NCBI RefSeq assembly: GCF_002845745.1
Contig: NZ_PIUM01000010.1
Span: 83,250-147,249 of the forward strand
Reading direction: 5' to 3'
Source: Telmatospirillum siberiense
Lineage (GTDB): Bacteria; Pseudomonadota; Alphaproteobacteria; Rhodospirillales; Magnetospirillaceae
Length of the DNA stretch: 64,000 bases
Shown one piece after another: positions 8,758 through 17,999 of the stretch; within the stretch, counting starts at the first letter, position 1, and the number at the start of each line of letters is the position of its first letter. A program made the position numbers and the translations under genes. The notes below the pieces were generated by a model. It worked only from the letters and a program-made list of their open reading frames with translations, did not search any database and was not told where the DNA came from.

Positions 8758-9330
8758 ATGACGACAGGCCCTAGAAATCCCTGGTTGGTTCTTGCGGTTC
8801 TGGGCGGGCTGGCCTATCCCCTGATTGTCTATTCGAGCTTTTCCCGGATACCCCCCCTGTTCCTGGTGTGTCTCGGCCTGGGGTTGATCGCCTTGCGGCT
8901 GGTCGGCCTGCGCCGTGTCGTCCGTTCCAGGACCTGGACGGCGGCTCTGCTCACCGCCGCCGCCGGCCTGATCCTTTTGTCCATGGTGGCCCCGGGATTG
9001 GCGGCGCGGGCCTATCCGGTCCTGGTCAGCCTGAGCGTGGCCGGCGTCTTCGCCGTCTCGATGCGCCATCCCCCCACGGTGATCGAGCGCTTCGCCCGGA
9101 TGACAGAGCCCGATCTGCCGCCCGAGGGTGTGGCCTACACCCGTAAATTGACGGTGGTCTGGATCGTTTTCCTGGTTGCCAATGCGGGGATCTCGGCGGC
9201 GACCGCTCTTTGTGGGTCGTTGGCCCTCTGGACGCTTTGGAACGGCCTTTTATCCTATCTCGCCATGGGCTCGCTGTTCCTGGGCGAGCTGCTGGTCCGG
9301 CGGATGGTCAGGGGACGGGCCGGGACATGA
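8758..9330 (+). CDS. Multi-pass membrane protein of aryl-polyene clusters (COG4648/ApeG-like)
   Basis: A 190-residue protein made almost entirely of hydrophobic helices (about five membrane segments, including VLAVLGGLAYPLIVY and WIVFLVANAGISAATAL). This fits the COG4648 family that accompanies ACP and ligase genes in aryl-polyene clusters; its biochemical role is not known. The stop overlaps the start of the ligase gene (ATGA). It lies just downstream of the repeat at 8616-8713, so its translation is not coupled to the ACP genes. Confidence 0.8.
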   Translation: MTTGPRNPWLVLAVLGGLAYPLIVYSSFSRIPPLFLVCLGLGLIALRLVGLRRVVRSRTWTAALLTAAAGLILLSMVAPGLAARAYPVLVSLSVAGVFAVSMRHPPTVIERFARMTEPDLPPEGVAYTRKLTVVWIVFLVANAGISAATALCGSLALWTLWNGLLSYLAMGSLFLGELLVRRMVRGRAGT

Positions 9331-10640
9331 TCGTCGGTCCGCTGGCAGCCCTCTTCACCGGCCCCGGTACCGGCTCCCGGCCGGTCGCCTTGCGCGGCGG
9401 AAATCCCGTCGATTTCGCCGAGTTCCGCGCGGATGTGGCGAGGGTGGCGCATGCCTTTTCCGGCTGTCCCCGGGCCGCTCTGTTCTGCCGGGACAGCTAC
9501 GTTTTCGCGGTGGGGCTGTTCGGGCTTTTGCATGCCGGCGCCAAAGTCATCTTGCCGCCCAACGGGCAACCGGGCCTGCTGGCCGCGTTGTCGGATCGCT
9601 TCGATCGTCTGATCGGCGACGATCTGCTGGAGCGGGCCGGCGGGGCCGGTGCCGACCTCGATTCCCTCCCCACCGGGGAACCCCTCCTGCACTTCTTCAC
9701 GTCCGGTTCCACGGGCGAAGCGAAATGCGTCGTCAAATCCCTGGGCATGATGGAGCAGGAACTCCACGTCCTCGAGTCTCTGTGGCCGGCCGGCGACGGC
9801 CCGGTCCTGTCCACGGTCAGCCATCAGCATCTCTACGGCCTGACCTTCCGGATTTTGTTGCCATTGGCCGTGGGACGTCCGTTCACTGCCGAAACTCACG
9901 AATTGTGGGAGACGCTGCTGGCGGTCCTTCCCGCCGGCGCGGTGGTGGTGTCCAGTCCCGCGCATCTCGGTCGCACGGGCGGTCTCGCGCCGGTGCCGCC
10001 GGCTCGCAGGCCGGCCTGCGTCATGTCGGCCGGCGCGCCACTGTCGGCCGTCGCGGCGCGGCAGTCCGCCGCCATTCTCGGACCTCTGCCGACGGAAATC
10101 TTCGGCAGCACGGAAACCGGCGTGATCGCGACGCGCCGGCAGGAAAGGGGGGACGAGGACTGGTCTTTGTTGCCCGGTGTCGAAATGCGGACCGAGGCCG
10201 ATGGCCGGCTTTCGCTGAGGGCCCCTCACATGGGGAGCGGTTGGGTGGCGACCGGCGATCAGGTCGCCCCCGTTCCCGGCGGCTTTCGTTTTCAGGGACG
10301 GATGGATCGGATCGTCAAGATCGAAGGCAAGCGGATCGATCTCAAGGATGTCGAACAGGCGCTGCTGCGTCTGCCCTGGGTCGCCGCCGCCGCCGTCGCC
10401 CTGCTGCCGGGGGATCCGGCGCGTCTGGCCGCCGCGGTCGTTCCCAGCCCGGCCGGCGCCGAACGCCTGGCTCAGCTGGGATCGTTCCGTTTCGGCCGGC
10501 TGCTGCGCCGCGACTTGTCCGATACTCAGGAGCCCGCCGGCATGCCCCGGATGTGGCGTTTCGTCCCCGCTTTGCCGGATGCGGATATGGGCAAGCGGCG
10601 CCGGGCCGATATCCAGGCCCTGTTCGGAGATCGGGGATGA
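9327..10640 (+). CDS. AMP-dependent acyl-ACP/acyl-CoA synthetase (ApeH-like)
   Basis: A 437-residue member of the ANL (adenylate-forming) superfamily. The phosphate-binding loop is HFFTSGSTGEAKCVVKS, the adenine-binding region is EIFGSTETGVI, and TGD plus GRMDRIVKIEGKRID form the hinge into the small C-terminal domain. At 437 residues it is shorter than typical acyl-CoA ligases (500-600) but normal for the cluster-specific ligases. Its likely job is to activate the starter acid and load it on one of the two ACPs. Start and stop both overlap neighbouring genes by ATGA. Confidence 0.9.
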   Translation: MIVGPLAALFTGPGTGSRPVALRGGNPVDFAEFRADVARVAHAFSGCPRAALFCRDSYVFAVGLFGLLHAGAKVILPPNGQPGLLAALSDRFDRLIGDDLLERAGGAGADLDSLPTGEPLLHFFTSGSTGEAKCVVKSLGMMEQELHVLESLWPAGDGPVLSTVSHQHLYGLTFRILLPLAVGRPFTAETHELWETLLAVLPAGAVVVSSPAHLGRTGGLAPVPPARRPACVMSAGAPLSAVAARQSAAILGPLPTEIFGSTETGVIATRRQERGDEDWSLLPGVEMRTEADGRLSLRAPHMGSGWVATGDQVAPVPGGFRFQGRMDRIVKIEGKRIDLKDVEQALLRLPWVAAAAVALLPGDPARLAAAVVPSPAGAERLAQLGSFRFGRLLRRDLSDTQEPAGMPRMWRFVPALPDADMGKRRRADIQALFGDRG

Positions 10641-10975
10641 CCATTCCGGACATCGTCTCGTGTCAGCGCCCCGATGAGAGCTCGGTCGTTCTCGCCTTTC
10701 GGCTGTCCGCCGGGGCGGCCGCGTTCGACGGGCATTTCCCCGGCCACCCCATCCTGCCCGGCGTGCTTCAGCTCGATTGGGCGCTTCGCCTGGCCGAACG
10801 GTATTTCGGTTTGGAGCCGGCGGTGGGCCGGGACTTTCAGATAAAGTTCCGTCATGCGATCCTGCCCGAGGCGGATGTGATCTTGTCGCTTCGCCTGGAT
10901 GCCGGTCGCCGCCTGGACCTGGAATACCGTGTCGGCGAGGTGGTCGCCTCGACGGGCCGGGTGCGTTTGGGATGA
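10637..10975 (+). CDS. Hotdog-fold 3-hydroxyacyl-ACP dehydratase (ApeI/FabA-like)
   Basis: A 112-residue single hotdog domain. The segment FDGHFPGHPILPG contains the family's catalytic-histidine motif, and the following LQLDWALRLA helix matches FabA/FabZ dehydratases. It would dehydrate the 3-hydroxyacyl-ACP intermediate to a trans double bond in each elongation cycle. A second dehydratase lies at 20007; aryl-polyene systems typically use two, working as a pair. The start overlaps the ligase stop. Confidence 0.88.
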   Translation: MTIPDIVSCQRPDESSVVLAFRLSAGAAAFDGHFPGHPILPGVLQLDWALRLAERYFGLEPAVGRDFQIKFRHAILPEADVILSLRLDAGRRLDLEYRVGEVVASTGRVRLG

Positions 10976-10979
10976 GACG

Positions 10980-11729
10980 ATGAAAATTTGCGCCGTCGTT
11001 CCCAGCCACAATCATTGGACCGCCCTCGCCGGCGTGATCGGGGGTCTTCGGTCCGCCGGCCTGCCGGTTTTCATCGTCGATGACGGCAGCGCGGAGCCGG
11101 CGCGGAGCGCCATCGCCCGCCTGCACGCGCCGGAAGACGGGGTGCGCGTTCATCGCCTGGCGGTCAACCGGGGCAAGGGCGTGGCGGTGGTCGAGGCCTT
11201 TCGGCTGGCCTGGGAGGCGGGATTCACCCATGCGCTTCAGATCGATGCCGACGGTCAGCATGATCTGGACGCCGTGCCCGGCCTGCTGGCCCTGGCCGGA
11301 CGGCATCCCCAGGCCCTGGTGACCGGCCTGCCGCGGTACGACGCGTCGATTCCCCCGGGACGCAGGATCGGGCGCTGGGTTACCCATGTCTGGGTCTGGG
11401 TCGAGACGCTTTCCTTGCGGATTTCCGACAGCATGTGCGGTTTCCGCGTCTATCCGCTGGCGGCCGTGCATGCCTTGCTCGGGCGCCATAAGGTGGGCCG
11501 CCGCATGGACTTCGACACCGAAATCATGGTTCGGCTGTTCTGGGAGGGAACGCCGGTTCTGGGCCTGCCGGTGCGGGTGACCTATCCGCCCGGCAATATT
11601 TCGAATTTCGATCTGCTGCGCGATAATTGGCGGATCAGCGTGATGCACAGCCGGCTGGTGCTGACCATGCTGATCCGCCTGCCCTCCATCCTGGCCCACC
11701 GTCCGCAATTTCCCGAAGAGGTATCATGA
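10980..11729 (+). CDS. Family 2 glycosyltransferase
   Basis: A 249-residue GT-A fold enzyme with CAVVPSHNHW at the start, the nucleotide-binding FIVDDGS, the metal-binding DADGQHD and SMCGFRVYPL. It has no long membrane region. In the Escherichia coli aryl-polyene cluster the glycosyltransferase is, as I recall, fused to an LpxL-like acyltransferase (ApeJ). Here it is a stand-alone enzyme and the acyltransferase domain sits on the exporter at 12741. It probably transfers a sugar to the lipid anchor or the polyene. The stop overlaps the next start. Confidence 0.88.
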   Translation: MKICAVVPSHNHWTALAGVIGGLRSAGLPVFIVDDGSAEPARSAIARLHAPEDGVRVHRLAVNRGKGVAVVEAFRLAWEAGFTHALQIDADGQHDLDAVPGLLALAGRHPQALVTGLPRYDASIPPGRRIGRWVTHVWVWVETLSLRISDSMCGFRVYPLAAVHALLGRHKVGRRMDFDTEIMVRLFWEGTPVLGLPVRVTYPPGNISNFDLLRDNWRISVMHSRLVLTMLIRLPSILAHRPQFPEEVS

Positions 11730-12130
11730 TTTCCGCCGAAGTGGTGATTAAGGCCCAGTTTTACGATCTCGATCCCATGCAGGTCGTCTGGCATGGCAAT
11801 TACGCCCGTTTCCTGGAACAGGCCCGCTGCGCCCTTCTCGACCGTATCGGCTACAATTACCCGGAAATGGAGGCCAGCGGCTATGTCTGGCCGGTCGTCG
11901 ACATGCGGATCAAATATGTCCGGCCGATCCGCTTCAACGACGAGGTGGTGGTCACCGCGACCCTGGTGGAGTACGAAAACCGCCTGAAGATCGATTACCG
12001 CATCCACGATGCCACCGGCCAGATCGCGACCAAGGGGCAGACCATCCAGGTGGCGGTCCGCGCCGATACCGGCGAGATGTTGCTGGAAAGTCCGCCGGCG
12101 TTTACCGAAAAAGTGAAGGCGGCCCTCTGA
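11726..12130 (+). CDS. Hotdog-fold acyl-CoA/ACP thioesterase (4-hydroxybenzoyl-CoA thioesterase type, ApeK-like)
   Basis: A 134-residue hotdog protein with the active-site region DLDPMQVVWHGNYARFLEQAR, which is the signature of the 4-hydroxybenzoyl-CoA thioesterase/YbgC family. It may release mis-loaded or finished chains from the carrier protein. It overlaps both neighbours by one to four bases and is part of the operon that began at 6573. Confidence 0.9.
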   Translation: MISAEVVIKAQFYDLDPMQVVWHGNYARFLEQARCALLDRIGYNYPEMEASGYVWPVVDMRIKYVRPIRFNDEVVVTATLVEYENRLKIDYRIHDATGQIATKGQTIQVAVRADTGEMLLESPPAFTEKVKAAL

Positions 12131-12744
12131 TGCGCCGCTTGCTCGTCCTTCTGCTGATCGTCCTGGCACCCTTGTCCCCGGCATGGTCCGCCGGCCCCAG
12201 CCAGACCATGGAACCCGGGCAGGTCTTGCGGGGGCGTTTCGTGCAGGAACGTCATCTCAGCGGATTCGGCGCGCCTTTGCGGACCGAGGGGCGTTTCGTC
12301 CTGGTGCCGGGGCGCGGATTGATCTGGCAGGCCGAGACGCCCTTCGCCGTGACCACCGTCATCACCGCGGCGGGTCTGGTTCAGACGGCCGGCGGCACGG
12401 AGACCATGCGGCTTCCGTCGGCCCGCTTGCCGTTCCTGTCGCGTCTCTATGATATGCTGGGCGGTGTTCTCGGCGGCGATTGGCGGGCGATGGAGAGCGA
12501 TTTCGCCACGACCCGTTCCGGTGACGACGGAAACTGGCGGATGGAGCTGGTCCCGCGCCGGGCGCCCGACCAAGTCTCCATGCCCTTCCGGTCCATCGTC
12601 GCCAAGGGCGGGCGTTTCCTGGACGAGGTGGTTCTCGCCAAGGCCGACAGCGAAGACTTCGATCGCCTGAGTTTCCTTGACCAGAGTCTGTCGCGCGATT
12701 CGCTGACGGGCGCCGAGGCGAGCCTGCTCGACTCTTCGCGATGA
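12130..12744 (+). CDS. LolA-like outer-membrane lipoprotein carrier of the polyene cluster
   Basis: A 204-residue secreted protein: residues 1-21 form a signal peptide (LLVLLLIVLAPLSPAWSA). After cleavage there is a LolA-like sequence (LRGRFVQERHLSGF, LRTEGRFVLVPGRGLIWQ, TPFAVTTVIT). Unlike housekeeping LolA it sits in the polyene operon next to the MMPL exporter, so it likely shuttles the lipidated product across the periplasm. The start overlaps the thioesterase stop and the stop overlaps the exporter start. Confidence 0.85.
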   Translation: MRRLLVLLLIVLAPLSPAWSAGPSQTMEPGQVLRGRFVQERHLSGFGAPLRTEGRFVLVPGRGLIWQAETPFAVTTVITAAGLVQTAGGTETMRLPSARLPFLSRLYDMLGGVLGGDWRAMESDFATTRSGDDGNWRMELVPRRAPDQVSMPFRSIVAKGGRFLDEVVLAKADSEDFDRLSFLDQSLSRDSLTGAEASLLDSSR

Positions 12745-15700
12745 GCCGGCTGTTCGCTCTCGCCTGGCTGGCCGTGGTGCTGCTGGCCGGTGCCCACCTG
12801 GTCTGGAGAGCCGCCGAGGGTCTGCATTTTCAGACCGATCTGACGGCGCTTCTGCCGCGCGAGGAGCGGGATCCCGCCTTGCAGCGGGCCAACGACGTGG
12901 TGACCAACGGCCTGGCGAAACATGTTGTCCTGCTGTTCGGCGCCGACGATCGGGAGAAGGCGCGGGCGGCGGCGGCCGACATCGCCGGGCGTCTTGCCGC
13001 CGAGGGGCTGGTGAGCGTGGCGACCGGCGGACTGGACAAGAACCGCCTGCAGTCCCTGGGGCGCCTTTACTTTCCCTATCGCCGCGGATTGTTGAGCGAG
13101 GACGACCGGCGCCGTCTGCTGGACGGGCGGGCCGGCGATATCGCCAATCGGGCGCTGTCGCAGATCTATGGTTTCGTCGGGATGGCCGACGCGCGATTGC
13201 TGCGGCAGGATCCCTTCCTGCTGATGCCGGCTTTTTTCTCCAGCCTGCCCATACCGATGTCGCGCCTTGCCGTCGACGACGGCATGATGTCGCTCCAGCA
13301 GGACGGCATGACCTGGGTGATGGTGGCCGGACAGCTGAACGGCGGACCTTACGCCCTTGATGTCCAGCGGCGCCTTGCCGCCCTTCTCGATGAGGGTTCC
13401 CTGCGGGCGGCTCGTCCGGGCGTCGAACTGTTGCGTCTGGGGGCGGTGTTCTATGCCCGGGCCGGTGCCGAGCAGGCGATGTCCGAGACCTCCGAGATCG
13501 GTCTCCTGTCCACCCTGGGCACCATTTTGCTGGTGTTGCTGGTCTTCCGCGCCTTGTCGGCGCTCTGGCTCAGTCTTCTGGTCATCGGAACCGGGGTGAT
13601 GACGGCTTTGTCGGCCAGCCTGTGGCTGTTCGGCGAATTGCATGTGGGGGCCCTGCTGTTCGGGGTCAGCCTGATCGGCGTGGCGGTCGACTACAGCTTG
13701 CAATATTGCACGGAGATTTTCGGCGCTCCGGCGTCGCCGGCACTACGGCTGCGCCGGGTGCGGGCCGGCGTCACCCTGGGCGCGGCGACCACCGTGATCG
13801 GCTATCTGACCTTGTTTTTCGCCCCGTTCCCCGGACTGCACCAGATCGCCATCTTCTCGGCGGTGGGCCTCGTGGCGGCATGGGCGACGGTGATCCTGTG
13901 GCTGCCGCTTCTCGATCGCAGCGCCGTTCCCCGGCATGGGCGCCGGTTGCTGGCATTCGGCGCCGGACTGGCCTCCCTGTGGGAGGATCGGCGCTATCGA
14001 CGTCCCCGCCGGGCCGCGGCGATTCTTCTCGGGGTGGCCGCTCTGGCCGGCGTGCCGCGATTCCATGTCGATGACGACGTGCGGCATATGCAGGCCCTGT
14101 CGCCGGACCTGCGCGTCCAGCAGGAGCATATTCTGCGTCTGATCGGCGACACCGCGGGCAGCCGTTTCTTCGTGATCGAAGCCGCCGACGAGGAGGGCGC
14201 CCTCGAGAGGGAGGAGGCCCTGGCCGATGCGTTGCGTCCGCTGGTGGCCGACGGCGCCTTGCGCAATTTCCAGGCGCTGGCCCGCTATGTTCCCTCCGCC
14301 GCGCGGCAGCGGGACAATCGCCGTCTGCTGCGCCGCCTCCTCGAGGAGCCGTTGCTGGAGGGACATCTTCGCCAGCTTCAGCTGGAATTGCCGCCGATGC
14401 CCACGGCGGATCAGGACGAGGCCGGGCCGGCGCTGACGCCGTCGCAGGTCCTTTCCGGCGACGGCCCCCTGGCCTCCCTGGCGATGCTGGACATGGGACG
14501 GGTCAATGGCGTGGTGACCCATGTGGTGACCCTGGAAGGGGTGGCGGACGTCGAGCGCGTGGCGCGCGCGGCCGGCGGTCTCGAGGATGTGCGGTTCGTC
14601 GATCCGACGGAAAGCTTCACCCTCCTTCTCGGCAAATATCGGTACCGGGCGTTGCTTCTGACCGGTCTCTCGGCGGTTTTGATGGTGCCCCTCGTCATGG
14701 GGCGCCATGGCGTGGGAGGGTTGCGTCTGCTGGTGCCACCACTTCTGGCGGTGATTCTGACGCCGGCGCTCAGGGCTTTGGGGGGCGCCGCCTTCACTTT
14801 TTTCGACGCCATGGCCCTGGTTCTGGTGCTGTCGGTCGGGGTGGATTATGCGGTCTTCTGCGCCGAGAGCCGGGGTGAGCGCCGCCAGGTCACGCTTCTG
14901 GCCGTCGCCCTGGCCGCCTGTACGGCCTTGATGTCCTTCGGTATGCTGGCTTTGAGCGGCGTCGCCGCCGTGCACGCCTTCGGTTCGACCATGAGCCTCG
15001 GCATTCTGTTGGCTTTTATCCTGGCTCCGATGGCGTGGGCGGACGAACCGGGCGGCCCGGCCGACGGTCACTGGGCGCGATTGGCCGAGCGGGGGACGTG
15101 GCTCGGGATGCGTCTGATCCTTCTGCTTTACAGGATCGCTGGGCGGCGCGGATGCGTGTTCCTGTTGTGGCTGATCGTTCCCTACTTCTATCTCACCGAC
15201 GGCCGGCGGCGGCGGCACTCGCTCGACTTTCTGGGCCGCGTTCGCGCGTTTCGAGGGGAAAAGCCTCCCGGATGGCGGGATGGCCTCATCCATTTCATGT
15301 CATTCGCCGAAAAGGCGCTCGACACGGTCATCGCCTGGTCCGCGCCCCAGCGAACCGGAGCCATCCGTATGGTGGGCGCGGAGGCCATCCGGCAAGTTGC
15401 CGCCGAGGGCCGGGGCGGCCTGCTCATCGTGTCTCATCTCGGCAATGCCGACATGTGCCGGGCCCATCAGGCCAAGCTGTTCGGGCGGCCGCTCAACGTC
15501 CTTCTCCATACCCGTCATGCCGTTCACTACAACCGGATCCTGCGGGCCATTCATCCGGACGTGGAGGCACGGACGATCCAGGTCACCGAAATCGGTCCCG
15601 AAACGGCGATCGACCTCAAGGAGCGGGTGGAACGGGGCGAATGGATCGCCATCGCGGGAGACCGGATTCCCGTTCTCAGCCGGACGCGGATCAGCCGGGT

Positions 15701-15971
15701 CTCCTTTCTGGGGCATCCCGCAGCCTTCTCCCAGGGGCCGTTTATTCTGGGGGCCTTGATGGATTGCCCGGTCCATCTGATGTTTTGTCTGCGCGAGGGT
15801 GCGGGCTTTTCCATGTATTTCGAGACGTTTGCGGAAAGAAGGTTGGAAATACAGCGAAAATCGAGAGAGCAGATTCTGGGGGATATGTGCCAGTCATATG
15901 CTCATATCCTTGAGAGGTATTGTCTCAAGGCGCCAAGTCAGTGGTACAATTTTTTTGATTTTTGGGCCTGA
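12741..15971 (+). CDS. MMPL/RND-type exporter fused to an LpxL/HtrB-like lipid acyltransferase
   Basis: A continuous 1076-residue frame. Residues about 1-770 form an RND/MMPL exporter: one membrane helix, a periplasmic loop, a helix cluster around 245-395 (including GVAVDYSLQYCTEIF), a second loop, and a second cluster around 635-765 (VLSVGVDYAVFCAESRG). Residues about 777-1076 are an LpxL/HtrB-type acyltransferase with the catalytic pattern H-X4-D in SHLGNADMCRA and AGDRIPV further on. A fusion of these two activities would couple acylation of the lipid anchor to export. The last 130 bases are clearly AT-richer than the rest. The gene ends eight bases before the convergent serine hydrolase. 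Confidence 0.9.
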   Translation: MSRLFALAWLAVVLLAGAHLVWRAAEGLHFQTDLTALLPREERDPALQRANDVVTNGLAKHVVLLFGADDREKARAAAADIAGRLAAEGLVSVATGGLDKNRLQSLGRLYFPYRRGLLSEDDRRRLLDGRAGDIANRALSQIYGFVGMADARLLRQDPFLLMPAFFSSLPIPMSRLAVDDGMMSLQQDGMTWVMVAGQLNGGPYALDVQRRLAALLDEGSLRAARPGVELLRLGAVFYARAGAEQAMSETSEIGLLSTLGTILLVLLVFRALSALWLSLLVIGTGVMTALSASLWLFGELHVGALLFGVSLIGVAVDYSLQYCTEIFGAPASPALRLRRVRAGVTLGAATTVIGYLTLFFAPFPGLHQIAIFSAVGLVAAWATVILWLPLLDRSAVPRHGRRLLAFGAGLASLWEDRRYRRPRRAAAILLGVAALAGVPRFHVDDDVRHMQALSPDLRVQQEHILRLIGDTAGSRFFVIEAADEEGALEREEALADALRPLVADGALRNFQALARYVPSAARQRDNRRLLRRLLEEPLLEGHLRQLQLELPPMPTADQDEAGPALTPSQVLSGDGPLASLAMLDMGRVNGVVTHVVTLEGVADVERVARAAGGLEDVRFVDPTESFTLLLGKYRYRALLLTGLSAVLMVPLVMGRHGVGGLRLLVPPLLAVILTPALRALGGAAFTFFDAMALVLVLSVGVDYAVFCAESRGERRQVTLLAVALAACTALMSFGMLALSGVAAVHAFGSTMSLGILLAFILAPMAWADEPGGPADGHWARLAERGTWLGMRLILLLYRIAGRRGCVFLLWLIVPYFYLTDGRRRRHSLDFLGRVRAFRGEKPPGWRDGLIHFMSFAEKALDTVIAWSAPQRTGAIRMVGAEAIRQVAAEGRGGLLIVSHLGNADMCRAHQAKLFGRPLNVLLHTRHAVHYNRILRAIHPDVEARTIQVTEIGPETAIDLKERVERGEWIAIAGDRIPVLSRTRISRVSFLGHPAAFSQGPFILGALMDCPVHLMFCLREGAGFSMYFETFAERRLEIQRKSREQILGDMCQSYAHILERYCLKAPSQWYNFFDFWA

Positions 15972-15979
15972 TTTTTTAT

Positions 15980-17170
15980 TTATTCAGACTGGATTTTTGG
16001 GGGCGTTGCCAAAAGCAGCATCAGTTTGTGGCCGAGGCTGTAATCCCAGTTGAAGGCGTTTTGCAGAACGACCACGGCGGTGCCGTTGGTCTCGTTGACG
16101 GCGAGATAGCTGGTGTAACCGGCGATCAGGCCGACCTGGTAGAGGATGCGGGTATCGCCCACGTCGTCCGCAATCCAGGCGATGGCCGCCGCTTCGCGCG
16201 GCCGAGCGAAGCGGATCCGCAAATTTCCAGCCAGCGCGCTGCTCAAGGGAGAGCCATCCTTTCTGACATGGGCTCCGGCGAAGTTCAGAAGATCGCGGGC
16301 GGTGGAATAAATCGCCGCCGATCCGCGCATGATGCCGGTCATCCGCCAATCGGGGACGGGCTCGCCTCGCCGGATGAACTTCGGCTGATCTCCGGCATGC
16401 CCGATGGCCCGCGAGGCATATCCCGGCAGTTTTTCGGGGTCGTAGCCGGTATGGGGCAGGCCCAGCGGCCCCGTGATGCGTTGGGCCAGCAGTTCGTCGA
16501 GCGTCTGGCCCGTTCTCCGTTCGACGACGTCGCCCAGGATGCCGTAGCCGATATTCGAATATTGCGGGTTCGGATCGGACGGCGCGGAAAAGTCCGAGAG
16601 ATAGTCCAGGACGGTGTCGCGGTCGAGATGGCGGTAGAAATTGTCGCCGGTGAACAGATATTCGACGAAGTAGGCCAGCGTCCTGAGGGTGGCGGGCTGA
16701 CGCGGCAGGCCCGAGGTGTGGGTGGCGAGCTGCTCCAGGGAAATCCGGGCGGCATCGGAACTGAGCGGCGTTCCCGGCGGCAGGAGCGCCGGCAGGGTGT
16801 CGGACCAGGACAGCCGCTTCTCCTGCACCAGCGTCGCCGTGATTCCGCCCAGAAAACCCTTGCTGAGGGATCCGACGGCGAACAGGGTGTCCGGGCCGGG
16901 TGTTTCGCCTCCGCCGGATGTGGTACTGCCATAACCGAAAAACCGGCAGGACCCATCGGGTAGCAGAAGACCGACGATCAAGCCGGGTGTCTGGCCCTGA
17001 CGGGTCAAAGGGCCGGCGAGGGACTCCACTTCCTGCGGAAGGTTTGAGAGATCGGGTTCGATCCGCTCTTTCGGCGGCTCCGCCTCCCAGGTCGACAAGG
17101 TGCCACAGGCGTTCAGTGTCAGCGAAATGACGATCGCCGCGATGAACGATCTCAATAATTCACGTTTCAT
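15980..17170 (-). CDS. Serine hydrolase, beta-lactamase class C/esterase family, predicted lipoprotein
   Basis: A 396-residue protein with a lipobox (SLTLNAC) at the end of a signal peptide, so it is anchored in the envelope. The beta-lactamase fold signatures are present: SxxK as SLSK near residue 100 and YxN as YSN near residue 205. It could be an esterase, a DD-peptidase-like enzyme or a beta-lactamase relative; sequence alone does not decide. It is on the opposite strand between the two polyketide blocks, so it is either an insertion or an envelope enzyme acting on the product. Confidence 0.85.
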   Translation of the reverse strand: MKRELLRSFIAAIVISLTLNACGTLSTWEAEPPKERIEPDLSNLPQEVESLAGPLTRQGQTPGLIVGLLLPDGSCRFFGYGSTTSGGGETPGPDTLFAVGSLSKGFLGGITATLVQEKRLSWSDTLPALLPPGTPLSSDAARISLEQLATHTSGLPRQPATLRTLAYFVEYLFTGDNFYRHLDRDTVLDYLSDFSAPSDPNPQYSNIGYGILGDVVERRTGQTLDELLAQRITGPLGLPHTGYDPEKLPGYASRAIGHAGDQPKFIRRGEPVPDWRMTGIMRGSAAIYSTARDLLNFAGAHVRKDGSPLSSALAGNLRIRFARPREAAAIAWIADDVGDTRILYQVGLIAGYTSYLAVNETNGTAVVVLQNAFNWDYSLGHKLMLLLATPPKIQSE

Positions 17171-17361
17171 GGTTTCGCTTGTGGTCTGGAAATTTTAAAA
17201 CCGGTAATAGAGAAGATGTCTTTTCGCATGAAAGCGGGAAATCTCAAACCGTAGTTTCCGGGGTCCGAGATTTTCTGCCGGAGGAGTCTCTCGAATACTT
17301 TTTCATCGCTCGAATTCGTGTATTGTCCGGTCACGTTATTCCAAAATGAAGGGGTGTTGAG

Positions 17362-17946
17362 TTGAGTATTCGAGCGATCATTGGCGCCGCGCTCATGTCA
17401 ATCCTGGCTGCTTGCGCCAGCGAGCCGGCGCCCGTGGCGCCGGTCAAGGTCGCGCCCGATCTGTCGCTGACCTTGCCTCGGCTCAACGATCTGGGCCGGC
17501 GCGTCGAGGCAAGCCAGATGCTCATTGCCCATTATGGCGAGCAGTCCTACCCCTTCGAAGGGCGCCTGAGTGCCACGCCCGAGCGTTTCCTCATGGTCGG
17601 ACTGGATCCGATGGGCCGTGAACTGTTGCGCATCACCTGGACACCCGGCGGCGTCGAATATTCTGCCGCTCCCTGGGTGCCGAACTCCATGCGGCCGGAA
17701 AATATCCTGGTGGATATCGTTTTGCTTTACTGGCCCGAAGACGTCGTTCGCGCGATGTTGGTAAGAGCGGGGGCAACCCTGGAGAGCGGCCCCCGCAGCC
17801 GGTCGATCCTGGCCGGAGGACGGGAAGTCATGCGAGCCGATTATCAACCGGTCTCGGGAGACTCTCCTTGGACAGGGCGGTTGCATTACAGCAATCTCGC
17901 CTGGGGATACTCGCTGGATATTCAGACGGTCGAGACGCGCCCCTGA
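17362..17946 (+). CDS. DUF3261-family lipoprotein of aryl-polyene clusters (ApeN-like)
   Basis: A 194-residue lipoprotein starting at TTG 17362 with AAGGGG eight bases upstream. The lipobox is SILAACAS. The mature part has GRLSATPERFLMVGLDPMG and a conserved tail (RLHYSNLAWGYSLDIQT), which matches DUF3261, a family found in aryl-polyene and xanthomonadin loci and reminiscent of LolB, the outer-membrane acceptor for LolA cargo. It may receive product from the LolA-like carrier. It is preceded by a 191-base gap, so it probably has its own promoter. Confidence 0.75.
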   Translation: MSIRAIIGAALMSILAACASEPAPVAPVKVAPDLSLTLPRLNDLGRRVEASQMLIAHYGEQSYPFEGRLSATPERFLMVGLDPMGRELLRITWTPGGVEYSAAPWVPNSMRPENILVDIVLLYWPEDVVRAMLVRAGATLESGPRSRSILAGGREVMRADYQPVSGDSPWTGRLHYSNLAWGYSLDIQTVETRP

Positions 17947-17999
17947 GCGCGGCGTCATCTGAATCTTAAGGGCTGGAGCGATTGTTTCGCGGCAAGCCC

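Noticed and set aside
9255..11708. Long open frame (817 codons) on the minus strand
   Set aside because: It lies opposite three convincing plus-strand genes (ligase, dehydratase, glycosyltransferase), and its translation is low-complexity and rich in Arg, Gly, Pro and Gln with no family resemblance; a shadow of high-GC codon bias.
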